From Monomorium pharaonis (lineage: Eukaryota > Arthropoda > Insecta > Hymenoptera > Formicidae), in assembly GCF_013373865.1 (NCBI RefSeq), contig NC_050472.1, positions 17,205,636 through 17,269,635 on the forward strand: a DNA stretch of 64,000 bases. The letters run 5' to 3'. Under the pieces are notes generated by a model. The model did not search any database. It saw only the letters and a list, made by a program, of their open reading frames with translations, and was not told where the DNA came from. Position numbers and translations under genes: made by a program. Shown here piece by piece: positions 34,201 to 43,890 of the stretch. The first letter of the stretch is position 1. Each line of letters starts with the position of its first letter.

Positions 34201-34243
34201 GCACTCCAGCGGTGGAGATGAAAACACGGACGACGAACGTTAA
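31079..34243 (+). CDS. pol: Gypsy pol polyprotein: protease, RT, RNase H, integrase
   Basis: Open for 1,054 codons after a stop at 31076-31078; no ATG at the start, so it is probably made by a -1 frameshift from gag within 31079-31211. The A-run ACCGAAAAAATT near 31090 is the best candidate, though not a textbook heptamer. Protease DTG at residues 66-68 (LLDTGSEASF). RT: FCVDFRRVNEVTEADAYPLP, VFVYLDDIII (YLDD about 366-369). RNase H: QTDASASGLGAVL. Integrase: HHCC (HDQPTAGHLGIAKTITR..CPECLAHK), DDE core (QVAIDLVGPLP, LSDNGTQLRS, HCNPVERTNR), GPY/F module (KFIGPLEVRRIISPVIVDL). RT before integrase is diagnostic of Ty3/Gypsy. No lesion seen. Confidence 0.95.
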   Translation: MPPYTEKILLAMRQGWRLYEGLPPPAGKRRQGRGKRDRAPSLRIVYKPRPHLPIRIRGRAFLALLDTGSEASFVSSHTAAQLRNTGLTAKTAAGRVHLADGSSTEIVGYMTLPIAVNGRVILHDLQIMTGLDAEVLIGVDLWARLRQAIPPPPIRRAAAVSPKLLSASNCRDLTPTEEGQLREFLDTELPLFEDVHGPTDRVQHTIRVKDHPPIKQRYRPRNPAMQSIIDAEVEEMLREGVIEPSRSPWSSPIVIVRKKDGKPRFCVDFRRVNEVTEADAYPLPQISATLDKLRGARYLTTIDLKNGYWQVPLDPASRPITAFTVPGKGLLQFRVMPFGLHSAPATFQRLLDAVLGPELEPHVFVYLDDIIIVNDSFAEHLQTLHEVFRRLREARLRLNPAKCKFGVNRLTYLGHVVDRDGIRTDPEKTDAITRWEPPKTVRQVRQFLGIALWYRRFIKDFATIAAPLTALTRKKASWQWGTEQDTAFNELKRTLTTAPILACPDFTRQFVLQTDASASGLGAVLTQNFPEGERVIAYASRTLNAAERNYSATELECLAVVWGIRRMRCYLEGYHFKVVTDHQSLRWLRTLDSPAGRLGRWAFELQQFSFEVQYRKGSLNRVADALSRQTTVSAIVLPKCPWYRRMWQTVKQTPQDAPDFRIEGGRLRRHVLHTLDFRDTPPETQWKECVPAGKREELLHRYHDQPTAGHLGIAKTITRIAEFYYWPGMFGEIARYVRRCPECLAHKPAQVRPAGFLHPTAVTRPWQQVAIDLVGPLPRTTRGHTWILTMQDRFTKWLEARTLRRATAKNVVEKLTGAVILQHGCPEEILSDNGTQLRSSQLKDLLAGNGIRHRLTPAYAPHCNPVERTNRVLKTMISQYVRRNHRAWDEHIGKLQFAYNTAKHDATGYTPAYLMYGRELRRPTEPRTETERPRPHALQKRLRETHEFVRIQNARAFQRQEKYYNLRRRNWQPKLGEWVWKRDHPLSKRAEAFNAKLAPKFIGPLEVRRIISPVIVDLRSKGGKWYRHTHVQDLKATDSHPHSSGGDENTDDER

Positions 34244-34343
34244 AGAATCCACCAAAACACAACAAACGGGCCTCAGGAGGGGAGGGCAATTGTGAGGCAC
34301 CAGCCAGAAATTCGAAAATCTCTGCCTCACTCGCGTTCCGACC

Positions 34344-34856
34344 ATGGCGCACGACGAGATCTTGGAAGCCATCAACGCCTATCTCAACGATGACGAGGAA
34401 TACGACCCAACACAGCCGGGCTTCGAGCGACCAGCTGTCGCTCCCGAGCAGCCAACAACAACGGCACGACCAGCGGCCAGAGTAGCCCTTGTCGGACATC
34501 GGAACGGACGGCTCATTCAGCCCTCCGACCGGCGGAACCAGACCAAGAACGCCTGGATGCTCCAGCCACCGCCCACCAGGCCACCACGACCAAAACTGGC
34601 CACACCGCAGCCAGCAGCAACCGGAGAACAACGGCCGACCCTGGAGCCCATCCGAGTTTACGGACCGGCACCGCCACCGCCGATACCCGTAGAGGTAGAG
34701 CCCGGGACCGTCGTGGACGTTCCTCACTTCTCGGTGCACGTGAGCCGGCAATACAAGGCCCGGCTAGGCAATCGACGATGGCACTTGCGCTTCGACAGCT
34801 GCGAACGACTGCGGTCCTGCAAAGAAAAATCTTACCCCCCAACTGAGAGGCAGTAA
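34344..34856 (+). CDS. third frame of the Gypsy element, 170 aa, unknown function
   Basis: Starts MAHDEILEAINAYLNDDEEY 100 bases after pol. Acidic N-terminus, Pro/Arg-rich middle (PPPTRPPRPKLATPQP; GPAPPPPIPVEVEPG), and a compact C-terminal block VVDVPHFSVHVSRQYKARLG..RRWHLRFDSC. The block is matched by the decayed Gypsy element at 8660-8830 (VVVVPFHAAVV..RKYRVT..DRWIIRF), which implies selection on this frame in both lineages. No signal peptide, membrane segment or fusion peptide, so it is not an envelope-like protein. Role not known; RNA or nucleocapsid binding is only a guess. Confidence 0.75.
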   Translation: MAHDEILEAINAYLNDDEEYDPTQPGFERPAVAPEQPTTTARPAARVALVGHRNGRLIQPSDRRNQTKNAWMLQPPPTRPPRPKLATPQPAATGEQRPTLEPIRVYGPAPPPPIPVEVEPGTVVDVPHFSVHVSRQYKARLGNRRWHLRFDSCERLRSCKEKSYPPTERQ

Positions 34857-34884
34857 AAAGCACCTCAAATTCAGGTGCTATCTT

Positions 34885-34897
34885 GAGAGAGGGGTGG
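34885..34897 (+). promoter_or_regulatory. polypurine tract
   Basis: GAGAGAGGGGTGG immediately before the 3' LTR, the plus-strand primer site. A 7-bp stem (AGCACCT/AGGTGCT) lies just upstream at 34859-34879. Confidence 0.85.
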
Positions 34898-35784
34898 TGT
34901 AACAAACCGCCTTTTTTTTCGGTGACCAACGACCGCGACCGGTCTGACCGACTACCCGCCAGACCGCGATATGGGCATCGGCCCAATAATAAATCTTAAG
35001 AGTAGGCGACCGAGACAACGACCGTCTCGACGATCTCGATCCTCCCGCCAGCATCCCGCTCGGCGAAAGGTGGAGGACGGAGAAGCCCGAAGACCCCCGA
35101 GGGTCCACGAACCTCCGTCGAGAGCGGTATAAAAGATCGCCTCGACGGAGGAACAGTCACTTCTCGTTTATCCGGTGCCCGAGCTTTTCCCGATCCGCTC
35201 GGACACCACGAGAAGAGCGAACGCAGATTGGGGTAGAGCGTGCTCCGCCTTAGCCGAGAGTTCTCGGCTACGTTCGCGAAGAAGAAAACACGTCCTAGAC
35301 TCCGAACCAGCAAAGTCGAGGGTGGAGTGTTCTCCGCCTTCGCCAAGGGTTCTTGGCCGCCGGTTCCATCCTCTCCTGACACGGTATATAACAAACGGGG
35401 TAGAGTGTTCTCCGCCTCGCCCGAGTCTTCTCGGGATACCGTGACCAATTCGGCAAAACCCTACCCGTTTTCCGAGAAACGCAATCACGCGCGCCGCGCA
35501 CCACAACGGCCCGAAAACGATCACGCGCTCACCTCGAGACCCCGCCGCCACCGCGTCTCGTCAAGCTCGCCCGACCGCACAGCTGACGCCGCGAGCACGC
35601 GCGCACCGCCGCAAGGAATATCTCGCCGCGGTACACTGTAAATAATTGTAAATAGATGTACAGATACCTTTCGACACAAAATATACTTAATTATTATTAG
35701 AACGTACGCTTTTCGCTGTTTCTGCGGCCTTTCCTGCCCTAGTTCCCGATAAACTTGCCCGCGCAGGGAAACACGGCTGTTACA
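34898..35784 (+). repeat. Gypsy 3' LTR, 887 bp
   Basis: Same length as the 5' LTR, about 7 substitutions and no indel by eye, near 99.2% identity. Confidence 0.95.
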
Positions 35785-36782
35785 CTTTCTTTAACCAAGT
35801 TTTTACATGATTTGATGTTAATTTGCCTGATTTTGAAGCCGTAACAAAGGTATGAGGCGCGTTGAATTATGTTTCTTGTACTCTCGGACCAAATGTTCCT
35901 GACATTCTGTTTAATACTATAAAAAGAGGTGATAATAATCTGCCATCAGCCGAAATAGTCGGTTGAACTATATGTATAGCTATGCGTGGTTGCTGATATA
36001 GACTGTACTACAGATTTCACGTTTTTAATACCTTTTTGAGCTAAAGTACGATCAGAATGAAATTTTAACTGAAATCAGCTTTGATCCGAATTATAAATAT
36101 TTTCCACATCATATCAATTAATATAATATTTTACATTTGTAATAAATGTATCGCATTTATTTTCTAAATCCAGTTTTGATAGTAGAGACCTTTTTATAAC
36201 AAATTTCGTTATTTTTCTGGACACAATATTATGTGTTTTTTAAAAATCTTTTTACCCATCTTTCTGAAGCTTTGAATCTTGCCGCATTTTCTTTTTCTTA
36301 TGCTCGAGAAGCCCATCGAGTAATGTCAATGTCATGAATGATGATTTATCTTTCAAGTGTTTTATTAAAATGAGTTAATGTATATTCAGAAATTTCTTTT
36401 AATTTTTTCAGCCGACTACCACCTTGAATAATTTGGTTCTTCCATTGTCGTAATTGTTGATGCAACTTTTTAAAATTTTTTCCTAACTCCTTGAAGCGAT
36501 CTTGGTTTTGTCTTACCGCTTTTCCAGTATTCCACTACTTGCCTTTTATAGAAAGTTTCTTCAACTGAATCGCAAATCACTTCTTCTGAAAAATAGATTT
36601 TCTCTTCATCCGCTTCTAATAAATCCACTTTTTCTGCTTCTGGAACCTCAAATTTATCGCAAAAATTTAAAGTTTCTTCCTCTTCAAATTGAAATTGTTC
36701 ATTATTTTTTATTTCCAATAGTTCAATTTTTACATTTATTTGTCTCTCTTGCGAAGTTATCGGAGTATTCGAAATAATCCAT

Positions 36783-37023
36783 ACTATTGAAAGTTATCAT
36801 AAGTAAAAATATCACATTAGATGGATTAAATTGAAGCATGCTGAAATATTAAAATTAAATATATATCTCAATCATATAGGTACTTATATAATCCTTTATA
36901 CGTAATATCTTAAGTATTCCAATAAACGAAAGGTAAGAAAACCACCAATTCGACTACATAAAATTTAAATCTAATTTTTCATATCATTATAACGAGAAAA
37001 TTATACAATTCCTTTTTTAATGA
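36783..37023. other. AT-rich, nothing recognised
   Basis: Presumed outer part of the transposase element; no terminal repeat identified. Confidence 0.4.
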
Positions 37024-37522
37024 TGTTGTGAATATGATGCACTCACATCAAGAATGTCGCAAGCGATAAAGGTGTCAAGTGACACCTCGCGCATGCAACA
37101 CCGCCTGGCATACATATCGAGCGTCGCACCGGGCAATGCACCCGGTTGCAGAATGAACAATACTCAAAATCTTCTGATTTTGGGTGGAATCTGCGTAGCC
37201 AGCAATTGTTGGCTAAGCAAATTGGTGCACTGACTGAAGGCCAGTGACCGTGAAAGTACATTCCCCGGCCAAAAATCGGTGTATATAAACACCGATGTAA
37301 AGATAACGAGTGGGTTTACTTGTATATCATACAGCGACGAATCTGTGTCGTTCGAAATAACATATTTTGTTACGGGTTTTGTAATTAACCAAGTCTTGTA
37401 ATTCAGTGTGAAGAAAATATATCGTGTTAAAACCACTATCGGTTTTATCTCTCACGGAACCTGATCCCGAGGAGTTACGGTAGCAATTCCCAATACCGTG
37501 TCTCGTAATCAGGGGCACAACA
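37024..37522 (+). repeat. solo LTR, 499 bp
   Basis: Ends TGTTGTG and CACAACA. Homologous to the LTR at 950-1466 in inverted orientation: shared blocks include AATGTCGCAAGCGATA, CACCGGGCAATGCACCCGGT and the palindrome AGCCAGCAATTGTTGGCT. TATA-like GTATATAAACACC near 37269. Flanks ATGA/ATGT, so the target duplication has one mismatch or is not preserved. 37523-37930 is AT-rich with no gene. Confidence 0.85.
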
Positions 37523-37937
37523 ATGTGTAAAATACAGTTTGTACTTTGCAAAAATTATTTACTTTATCGAATATATAGTCACAGAATTTTTTAAAAGCAA
37601 AAATAAAGCCAGGTGTACAGTAACTGGTCAGGGCACAATAATCAGGGCTTTCATTCTAATTGGTATTTTAATTTTTGCTTCATCCGTTTCTGTTTTCCAT
37701 ATATTATTATGTTGCATTATATGCATGTATAGTAATGATTTGACGTATTTTTATAATTTCAATAATGTTAAAGTAAAGAAAGAGAAAAGAGTAAATAAAA
37801 AGTAATAAAAATTAAAAACAGATACTTACATGTTCATAAAAGAACAATACTTGTGACAATATCCAATATACTTGTTCACATTACCAATTACGATTTGGAA
37901 AGACAACTTTCCGTTATGTTTATATACATTTATATGG

Positions 37938-38434
37938 ATGTACATTTTGCACACGACACGGATGTACACACACCGGCAGAAATAGTGTCCTTCAGAGTCC
38001 AGCGTGGCTAGTCACCTACACACACGAAGCGCCGTACGTGTTGCTAGACGCGTGGTGAAGTGGAGACGGGGAGAAGCGAAAAAAGTGGGGATCGCACCGG
38101 TGTTACATCCTTACCAACACCACATGCTCAAAAAGAATAGAGTTATGATGAGTGAGAAGACGTGATACTGATTCGCCGGTGTCCAATATTTATTTTACTC
38201 GCACTCGATACTAATGATGTCTCTTGCTTTAGTGCGAGTAAAACGGATATTGGACACCGGCGAATTGGTATCACGTCTTCTCAATTATTATAATTCTATT
38301 TTTCTTGAGTATGCAGTATTGGTGAAGGATGCAACAAAGGCGCGATCCCCAATTTTTACGCCGAGGAACACTATTTCTGCCGATGTATGTACATTTTGCA
38401 CACGACACGAATGTACATTTTGCACACGACACGG
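37938..38434. mobile_element. large foldback element flanked by 24-bp direct repeats
   Basis: 37961-38388 is an imperfect palindrome centred near 38213: GCCGGTGTCCAATAT / ATATTGGACACCGGC, ATCACGTCTTCTCA, and outer GGCAGAAATAGTGT / ACACTATTTCTGCC. Immediately outside, in direct orientation, is the unit ATGTACATTTTGCACACGAC: one copy on the left (about 37938) and two on the right (to 38434). 38441-38690 is AT-rich. Confidence 0.75.
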
Positions 38435-39402
38435 GCGAATAAAGGTAGCATGAAGAATATATATATTAATATGCATTTGATAGTCAGAACTATTTTCCTT
38501 TGTACTATTTTTAACACACTATCTCTCTAATTGAACTGATTAATCTTTGTCCATCAAACACCATCTCGGATATGAAATTTTTTAAATATAATTGTGCTTG
38601 CAAAGGTAAAATAATCTCTGTTCTAATTATTTTAATTTTTGCAATACCGTACCCATATGTATATATACTACTTTTGTTATTGTAACGGTTTACCTTTCCC
38701 GAACGCCTCGGACAGGCTCGCTGGGTGCCAGGATTCGGGAGAAGGAGGGAAACCAGCTTGCGTACACCGATATTAAGTTAACAAATCTTTATTAGAGGTT
38801 CTTTACATATATCTTATTCTACGGGGAATCTTACACTAGACGCATTACTTAGCCTACGGAAAGATATGTACAGTATTTACAACTTAGTTCTACCAACGTC
38901 GGTCGGACGAGAGCGCGTTGATGTGCAGCACCTTGGAACGCGGTCGCGGTCGTGGGGTTGCGCGGAAGTCAGGAAGCCGAAAGCCGGCGTGCGCCAGGCG
39001 GCGAAACGGTCTAATGACCTGCCTCGTCGGTAGGAACTAGGAGGCCGAAAGCCGGCGTGCGCCAGGCGACAGAGCGATCTAGTGACCAGCCCTGTCGGCG
39101 GGGAATGGTGCCTGGTTCAGATCGCGCCCGACTTTTATACCCGCCGCACAATGGATCGAAAGATAGTAAAGTGCGGACATCGTTGTTTTGGAAACCATAT
39201 ACAATCACAAACGCTTTACAATTGTGAATATATAATTACAAAATGTATTTTCAAATGTATTCTGATGATTAAAATAATTATTGCTCGCATTATTGTATTA
39301 AACAATAAACTTTAGCAACAATTTTTGTACGGGCTGCTACCGCCGGCATTAGCATTACCCGATATGCACCACGAGAAGGTTGCGCGGTCGGATTTTGCAT
39401 AT

Positions 39403-39404
39403 CT

Positions 39405-39436
<32 letters not shown>

Positions 39437-39503
39437 TGTGTGTGTGTGTGTGTGAATGTGTGTGTGGTGTGTGTGTGGATGTGTGTGTATGTGTTATGTG
39501 TGT

Positions 39504-39555
<52 letters not shown>

Positions 39556-39605
39556 CGCGCGCGCGTGCGTGTGCGTGCGCGTGCGCGTGCGTGTGCGTGT
39601 GTGTA
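39403..39605. repeat. (GT)n microsatellite, about 200 bp, grading to GC/GT
   Basis: Interrupted (GT)n from 39403, changing to alternating GC and GCGT at about 39547-39600. Lies between the transposase stop and the left Transib end. The Cys/Val frames on it are artefacts. Confidence 0.95.
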
Positions 39606-39608
39606 CAT

Positions 39609-41570
39609 TTATATTAAAAGTTCGAATGTTTCGGGAAGCAAATCTTGTTTCTTTTTACATGTTTTCGTTCTTAAACTAGAAATTAAAGGATCTGATGAAA
39701 TTAATAATTGATGGAAAATGTCTTCATTCGTGGCTGTTCTACAAATTTTTCGTGAATGTTGCCTCCTATATTCCCGAAATTCTTTATTGCCCGCCTCACT
39801 TGCTTCTTCTGATAAATGTCCAATCGGGATCGAGAAATTGGAAATGATTGCTTCTCCATGAATTAATAATTTATGTACGGAGACATTCATATAGTATCAA
39901 CCGTAGGTTTCGACAAATTTCTTGGCGGTTTCTAAAGCAAATAAGCCAAATTTTTTTTGCATCTATTACTTCTCCGCATGAAATTGCTTGCATTATCACG
40001 GAAAATCTTCTTATTAAGGATTCGTCTAATCCTGTAATTTTAGCAGTTGTACTTATTTCGAAAAAAAATCGTCTAGCTGTATTTCCGTCATTAGTTGATC
40101 CTGACCCTTGTTTTACATAATCGACAAGCAATCCAAGTTCTTTTCTGAATTCTTCCTGTATTCTTTTTTTAGTTACTTCTCGTTGTTTTTTTAATGTTGA
40201 ATCTCGTACACTCCATTTTTTAAAAGATAAATTGTATGAAACATGGAGCAGAAGTTCCATACAGCGGATTCGTGTATGAAGGGTTGATAAGCCAAAATTA
40301 TACGCATTGCTATCAACTGTCCTGCAATGTAGTTTGTTTATATCGTTCATTTGTGTAGGTTTTGCTCCACAAATATAACATGTAGAACTAGATAATGCTA
40401 TATCTGATAATGTTGTACATACTTTATCATCAATCATAGTAAATAACATTTCATAATTAACAATAACATTATCGCATTTTGTAGGCAATAAGTTTGTTAT
40501 TGCATTTTGCATTCTTTTATATTCTTTTTTAATAATTTCTGCGTTTTCATGGACGAATTCAAATTTTATCGGTCGACAGTAATGAGTTGAAAACGGATTT
40601 TGATTGCTCGATATAACATCACAACCATTTAGTAGTTTAATAGGAACAAAACTAGTCATAAAAATAGAATCGTCCGATATATTTTCATTATGAAATTTTT
40701 TTTGTAAATGCTTTGACCAGAAGCACCATCAAAGCTCTATTTGCAAATTAACTTTAAATTTGTGTGTTTAAATTTATCTATATTTTCTTTACATACTTTA
40801 AGTAATCTAGAACTTGTTAAGTCTAAAAGTGCTTGTATGTCAACGGAGGCAACAGTTTCATTTATTGTAACTTTTTCATTGGGCGGATAGCATTCTAATT
40901 TCGCTTGTTGTATACTATAATATGATTCATATTGATTACTGTCACTTTCGATGCATGTCTTTCTTAAATGTATATATTGTGATTTTGAAAGATTTAAGCT
41001 AAGGAGCAAAGCCAAACATTTTTCTTTTGAATATAAAGGCATTTCTATACCATTTTTGCAAAAAGCTCTCACTCTTTTAGCTTCATTTAGATTTTTTATG
41101 AGATAGTCTAATATCTTTGCCATATCAGAGGAGCCACTGCTTAATAATTTTTGTTTTGTTGCATAAAGAAGGACTTCAGTAGGATTAGACTCTTGCAAAT
41201 GTTGTGTTCGTCTTCGTTTATGCCTTTCTGTACTTTCATTAAAAGGTTTATTACACGATGGCAAATTAAGACGCACAGATGTGTCGCAATGTCCAGAATT
41301 GTGACAAACTGGAACTACAAATTTTTTATTTAGCCATAAACTGTTGTTCTTCTCAAATTTTGTTAATATTCTACATGATTTCTGCCATCGTGTAGAAAGA
41401 TTAGAACAAAATGATCGTAAATGTTTTTTTAGGTTTTCAGAATTCCCAGATTTAGATAAATCAATATGCGCATTTTGTACAATAAAATCGAAGAATTCTT
41501 TTTTATAAGTTATAGTAGAACCTACATTTTTCAAAAAGAGGAACAAATCTCTATTTGTTAGTGCTGTCAT
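39609..41570 (-). pseudogene. Transib transposase (RAG1-related), inactivated
   Basis: Start 41570 (MTALTNRDLFLFLKNVGSTI). N-terminal Cys/His-rich and basic region (HKRRRTQHLQESNPTEVLLY) to LKLICK, then a TAG, then in frame SFDGASGQSIYKK, which holds the first catalytic Asp. A frameshift near 40690 leads to the block 40659-39930: CYICGAKPTQMND (zinc-binding region shared with RAG1), NFGLSTLHTRIRCMELLL, DGNTARRFFFEISTTAKITG. A second shift in a T run near 39950 leads to MNVSVHKLLIHGEAII and IGHLSEEASEAGNKEFREYR (catalytic Glu region), ending at 39609. One nonsense and two frameshift lesions over about 650 codons; otherwise well preserved. Confidence 0.9.
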
Positions 41571-43289
41571 ATTTAGAATTTTTTATCTTTATCAAAGACC
41601 TTTATCAAAAAAAATTCCAAAATTGAAATTTTTTACGAGACTTACTACTTCTACAACCAAAGAATACTCGATAGTAAATCAAACAATCTATCGTCTGACG
41701 ACAGAAAAGGCTCGTGTGATGTTTTCGGGCTTCTGGCTAAGGAAAACAAAACATTGTCGAGACGCGGTCCGAGAGTCTCGACTATAAATGTGCGCGCCCC
41801 CCCCACCGAGAGCACCGTGATGCTATGGCGCGTGGCGGCCGAAAACTTAACTACTGCCTGAGACTCGTCACATACAGTGGTTAGAAGTGGACTTCGGGCA
41901 ATAGCAACATTAGATAAAAAAGTATAACGCACACAAATAATAGCCGCAAATATGTAATATATGTGCGAAACTAGTCATTTATGTGTGAAACTGTAATATA
42001 TGTATGCTACCTTCTGGTCAAAGCAATTCCGAGCAAAAATTTTAAAATAAAAATGTAATAATGCTAGTTTTTTATACTAGTTTTGTTTCTATTAAATTCA
42101 TTGTAATGTTATTTGGAATAATAAAAATTCGTCTGTAACTCATTACTTTCGATCGATAAAATTTGAATTCATTTGATGAAAAAATACGTTTTATATAGGT
42201 ATGTAATTTTATGTACAATATATATATATGTATACAATATATACAATATATATATATAATAAAAGCATGCAAAATGGGACAACAAATATATAGACCACAA
42301 AATACTTAAATATTATTTTTTTATGTTAATTACGAGATATTATCATGATAGTTGATAATATAATGTGTAAAATGTTATTATACTTGTTCTATATTTAATA
42401 TTTGCAGAATAAAATCTACAAAAATAAATAATGTATTAAAGTATTTCGCAGAATTCTGTTTATAATAATGCTTATAACTTTGGAATAGCAAACCTTAAAT
42501 ATATTGAGACATAGCAATTTTTATTTTAACATGTGTATGCACTTCTACAAACACACACACACAACACACCAAACATGTTGCACTCACAAGATGCAAAATT
42601 ACTCCTATGGCACAAACTTTCTCTGGCTTATGTCGGATAATTTTTTGACTTATTTTGTAAAGTAGCAGATAGTAGCAGCTAAAATTAGTGAATTTATAAA
42701 ATAGATCATGCTTTTCTTCCATTATTACCAGCCAACGTTCAAGATATTATAAGACTTTTTGTTACCGTTAAAAGAAAGTTCACATTTTAGGATTTTTATT
42801 ATGACATTGTAAAAACGATTGCCAAACGTTAAACAATACTATTCATTAATCGAGATACAAAGTTTTTTTAAGCTAAAAAAGATCCTATAAATTGGAAAAG
42901 TTGATATGATAATATTTAAACTGGTATGAAATGTACTAGCTTGAAATTAGACAAAAATCCGTCTTTGTATAAATCATGATATTCGAGATTATTTTCCATA
43001 TGAATCTGATAACAATTTTGAAAATAATGATGATACAATAATTCTATAACCTTTTTACTAATTAAATTTGCTATTAGGGACTTTATTTAAACAAATTTTT
43101 GGAGGGGTCTATGTCCGCATTTTAACGTTGTTCGATTTACTGTGCGCCGGTGCTCTCAGCAGCGTGGTGGGGACGGTTCCTCGACGGGGATACTAGACTC
43201 TGGGGGGGGGGGGGGGGGGCGTCCGTAGACGCCGAATCCCGTGTAGTGGGGCGAGTGGTCGGTCCCGGGACTAAGTGACTATTGTCACA

Positions 43290-43560
43290 TTATATATATG
43301 CATTTATGCTTTATATCGTGTAATACGATGGGTATTACGTAATTAAGATTAATCCGTTTTTATGTTCTAATATAAAAATATACACACAAGAGACAATTAT
43401 TAAGTGTGACGCGACTAAAGAAATAACGCAGCACTATTTCTAGCGCAGCACTTATAGCACGAAATTATCATCTCGTTTGCCAATAATTGGGAATGGTGGA
43501 CTCCATATGTCATTATATATGAATGGATTCGGCTTTTAATGCTCTTTAATTTTTGTCTTT
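43290..43560. other. AT-rich, nothing recognised
   Basis: No supported feature. Confidence 0.4.
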
Positions 43561-43599
43561 ACAAAATTTTTAAAATTTTGCACAAAGGGGGGGGGTGAG

Positions 43600-43890
43600 G
43601 GTAAGTTAAAAATTTAAAATTTTTGAAAAATATGAATATATCATTGTAAAGAATATAAAATTCCATAAAATTTTTTTGTAAAACATTTTTTCATAAACTT
43701 TATATTTTCAAAGATATTCGCCAAAAATGAAAAAATGCGTTATTTTCGAGGGGTGGTTTCAACCCCTGAACGTCGAGATACGGGGCTAAAAAAAATATGG
43801 ATCTAATTTTTTTTATGTTCTTAAACATATCCAAAGCGCATTAAAATTAGTGAAGAATACTTCCGTTAGTTCCCTTGTTAGATACGAATG
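43600..43890 (+). repeat. dispersed repeat, copy 2
   Basis: Reverse-complement match to 27820-28010. With one T added near 43805 the frame reads MDLIFFYVLKHIQSALK, homologous to the split 76-codon frame; then it stops. Confidence 0.7.

Larger units (their letters stand above)
29289..35784 (+). mobile_element. full-length Gypsy (Ty3) element, 6,496 bp, apparently intact
   Basis: LTRs of 887 bp at both ends (TGTAACAAACCGCC...TGTTACA), differing at about 7 positions by eye. 4-bp duplication CTTT. Primer site 30179-30196, gag 30252-31211, pol 31079-34243, a third frame 34344-34856, and a polypurine tract 34885-34897 directly before the 3' LTR. All frames are open, so this is the one element here that could still be active (inference). 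It sits inside a dead transposase, in opposite orientation. Confidence 0.95.
28727..36782 (-). pseudogene. second DDE transposase relic, split by the intact Gypsy element
   Basis: N-terminal half 36782-35785: start MDYFEYSDNFARETNK (36782), a frameshift, acidic region, KKLHQQLRQWKNQIIQGGSR, helix-turn-helix-like RFLKNTHNIVSRKITKFV, IYNSDQS (first catalytic Asp region), SVVQSISATTHSYT. C-terminal half 29288-28727: VFFPNVGPQSVLLLDS, FLTIPTGTTEKMQPLDVYGF, LQSLTHHQFSSPRFQNVFKY, and a Cys-rich tail CDLCDEIAIITCSWCRKLLC to a stop at 28727. The Gypsy insertion lies between WLKK and VFFPNVG; CTTT is duplicated (29285-29288, 35785-35788). Other stops and shifts show it was already decaying. Same superfamily as 17821-19506. 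Confidence 0.8.
39147..43144 (-). mobile_element. Transib DNA transposon, 3,998 bp
   Basis: Terminal inverted repeats start CACAATGG (39147) and, inverted at 43144, CACAGTAA; both continue with ATCGAA and then AATGCGGACAT / AGTGCGGACAT. The 5-bp duplication is CGCCG (39142-39146, 43145-43149), fitting the CGNCG preference of Transib. It carries a RAG1-related transposase pseudogene and, near its left end, a long GT microsatellite. The CACARTR start is the same class of signal as the heptamer of immune recombination sites (established knowledge of the family). Confidence 0.92.
38691..43289 (-). repeat. solo Gypsy LTR (minus) interrupted by Transib
   Basis: Pieces 38691-39146 and 43145-43289 together make one LTR of about 596 bp like 8091-8659 (TGTAACGGTTTACC...TGTCACA; GCGTCCGTAGACGCCG; CCCGGGACT). 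TTAT is duplicated outside (38687-38690, 43290-43293). An 18-base G run sits at 43202-43219. Removing Transib and one CGCCG makes the LTR continuous. Confidence 0.85.

Noticed and set aside
34344..34856. Envelope gene of an errantivirus-like Gypsy
   Set aside because: No signal peptide, furin site, fusion peptide or membrane anchor; Pro-rich and only 170 residues.
39312..39711. Cys/Val-rich and His/Thr-rich frames (also 46249-46672 and 57402-57688)
   Set aside because: Translations of GT/CA microsatellites.
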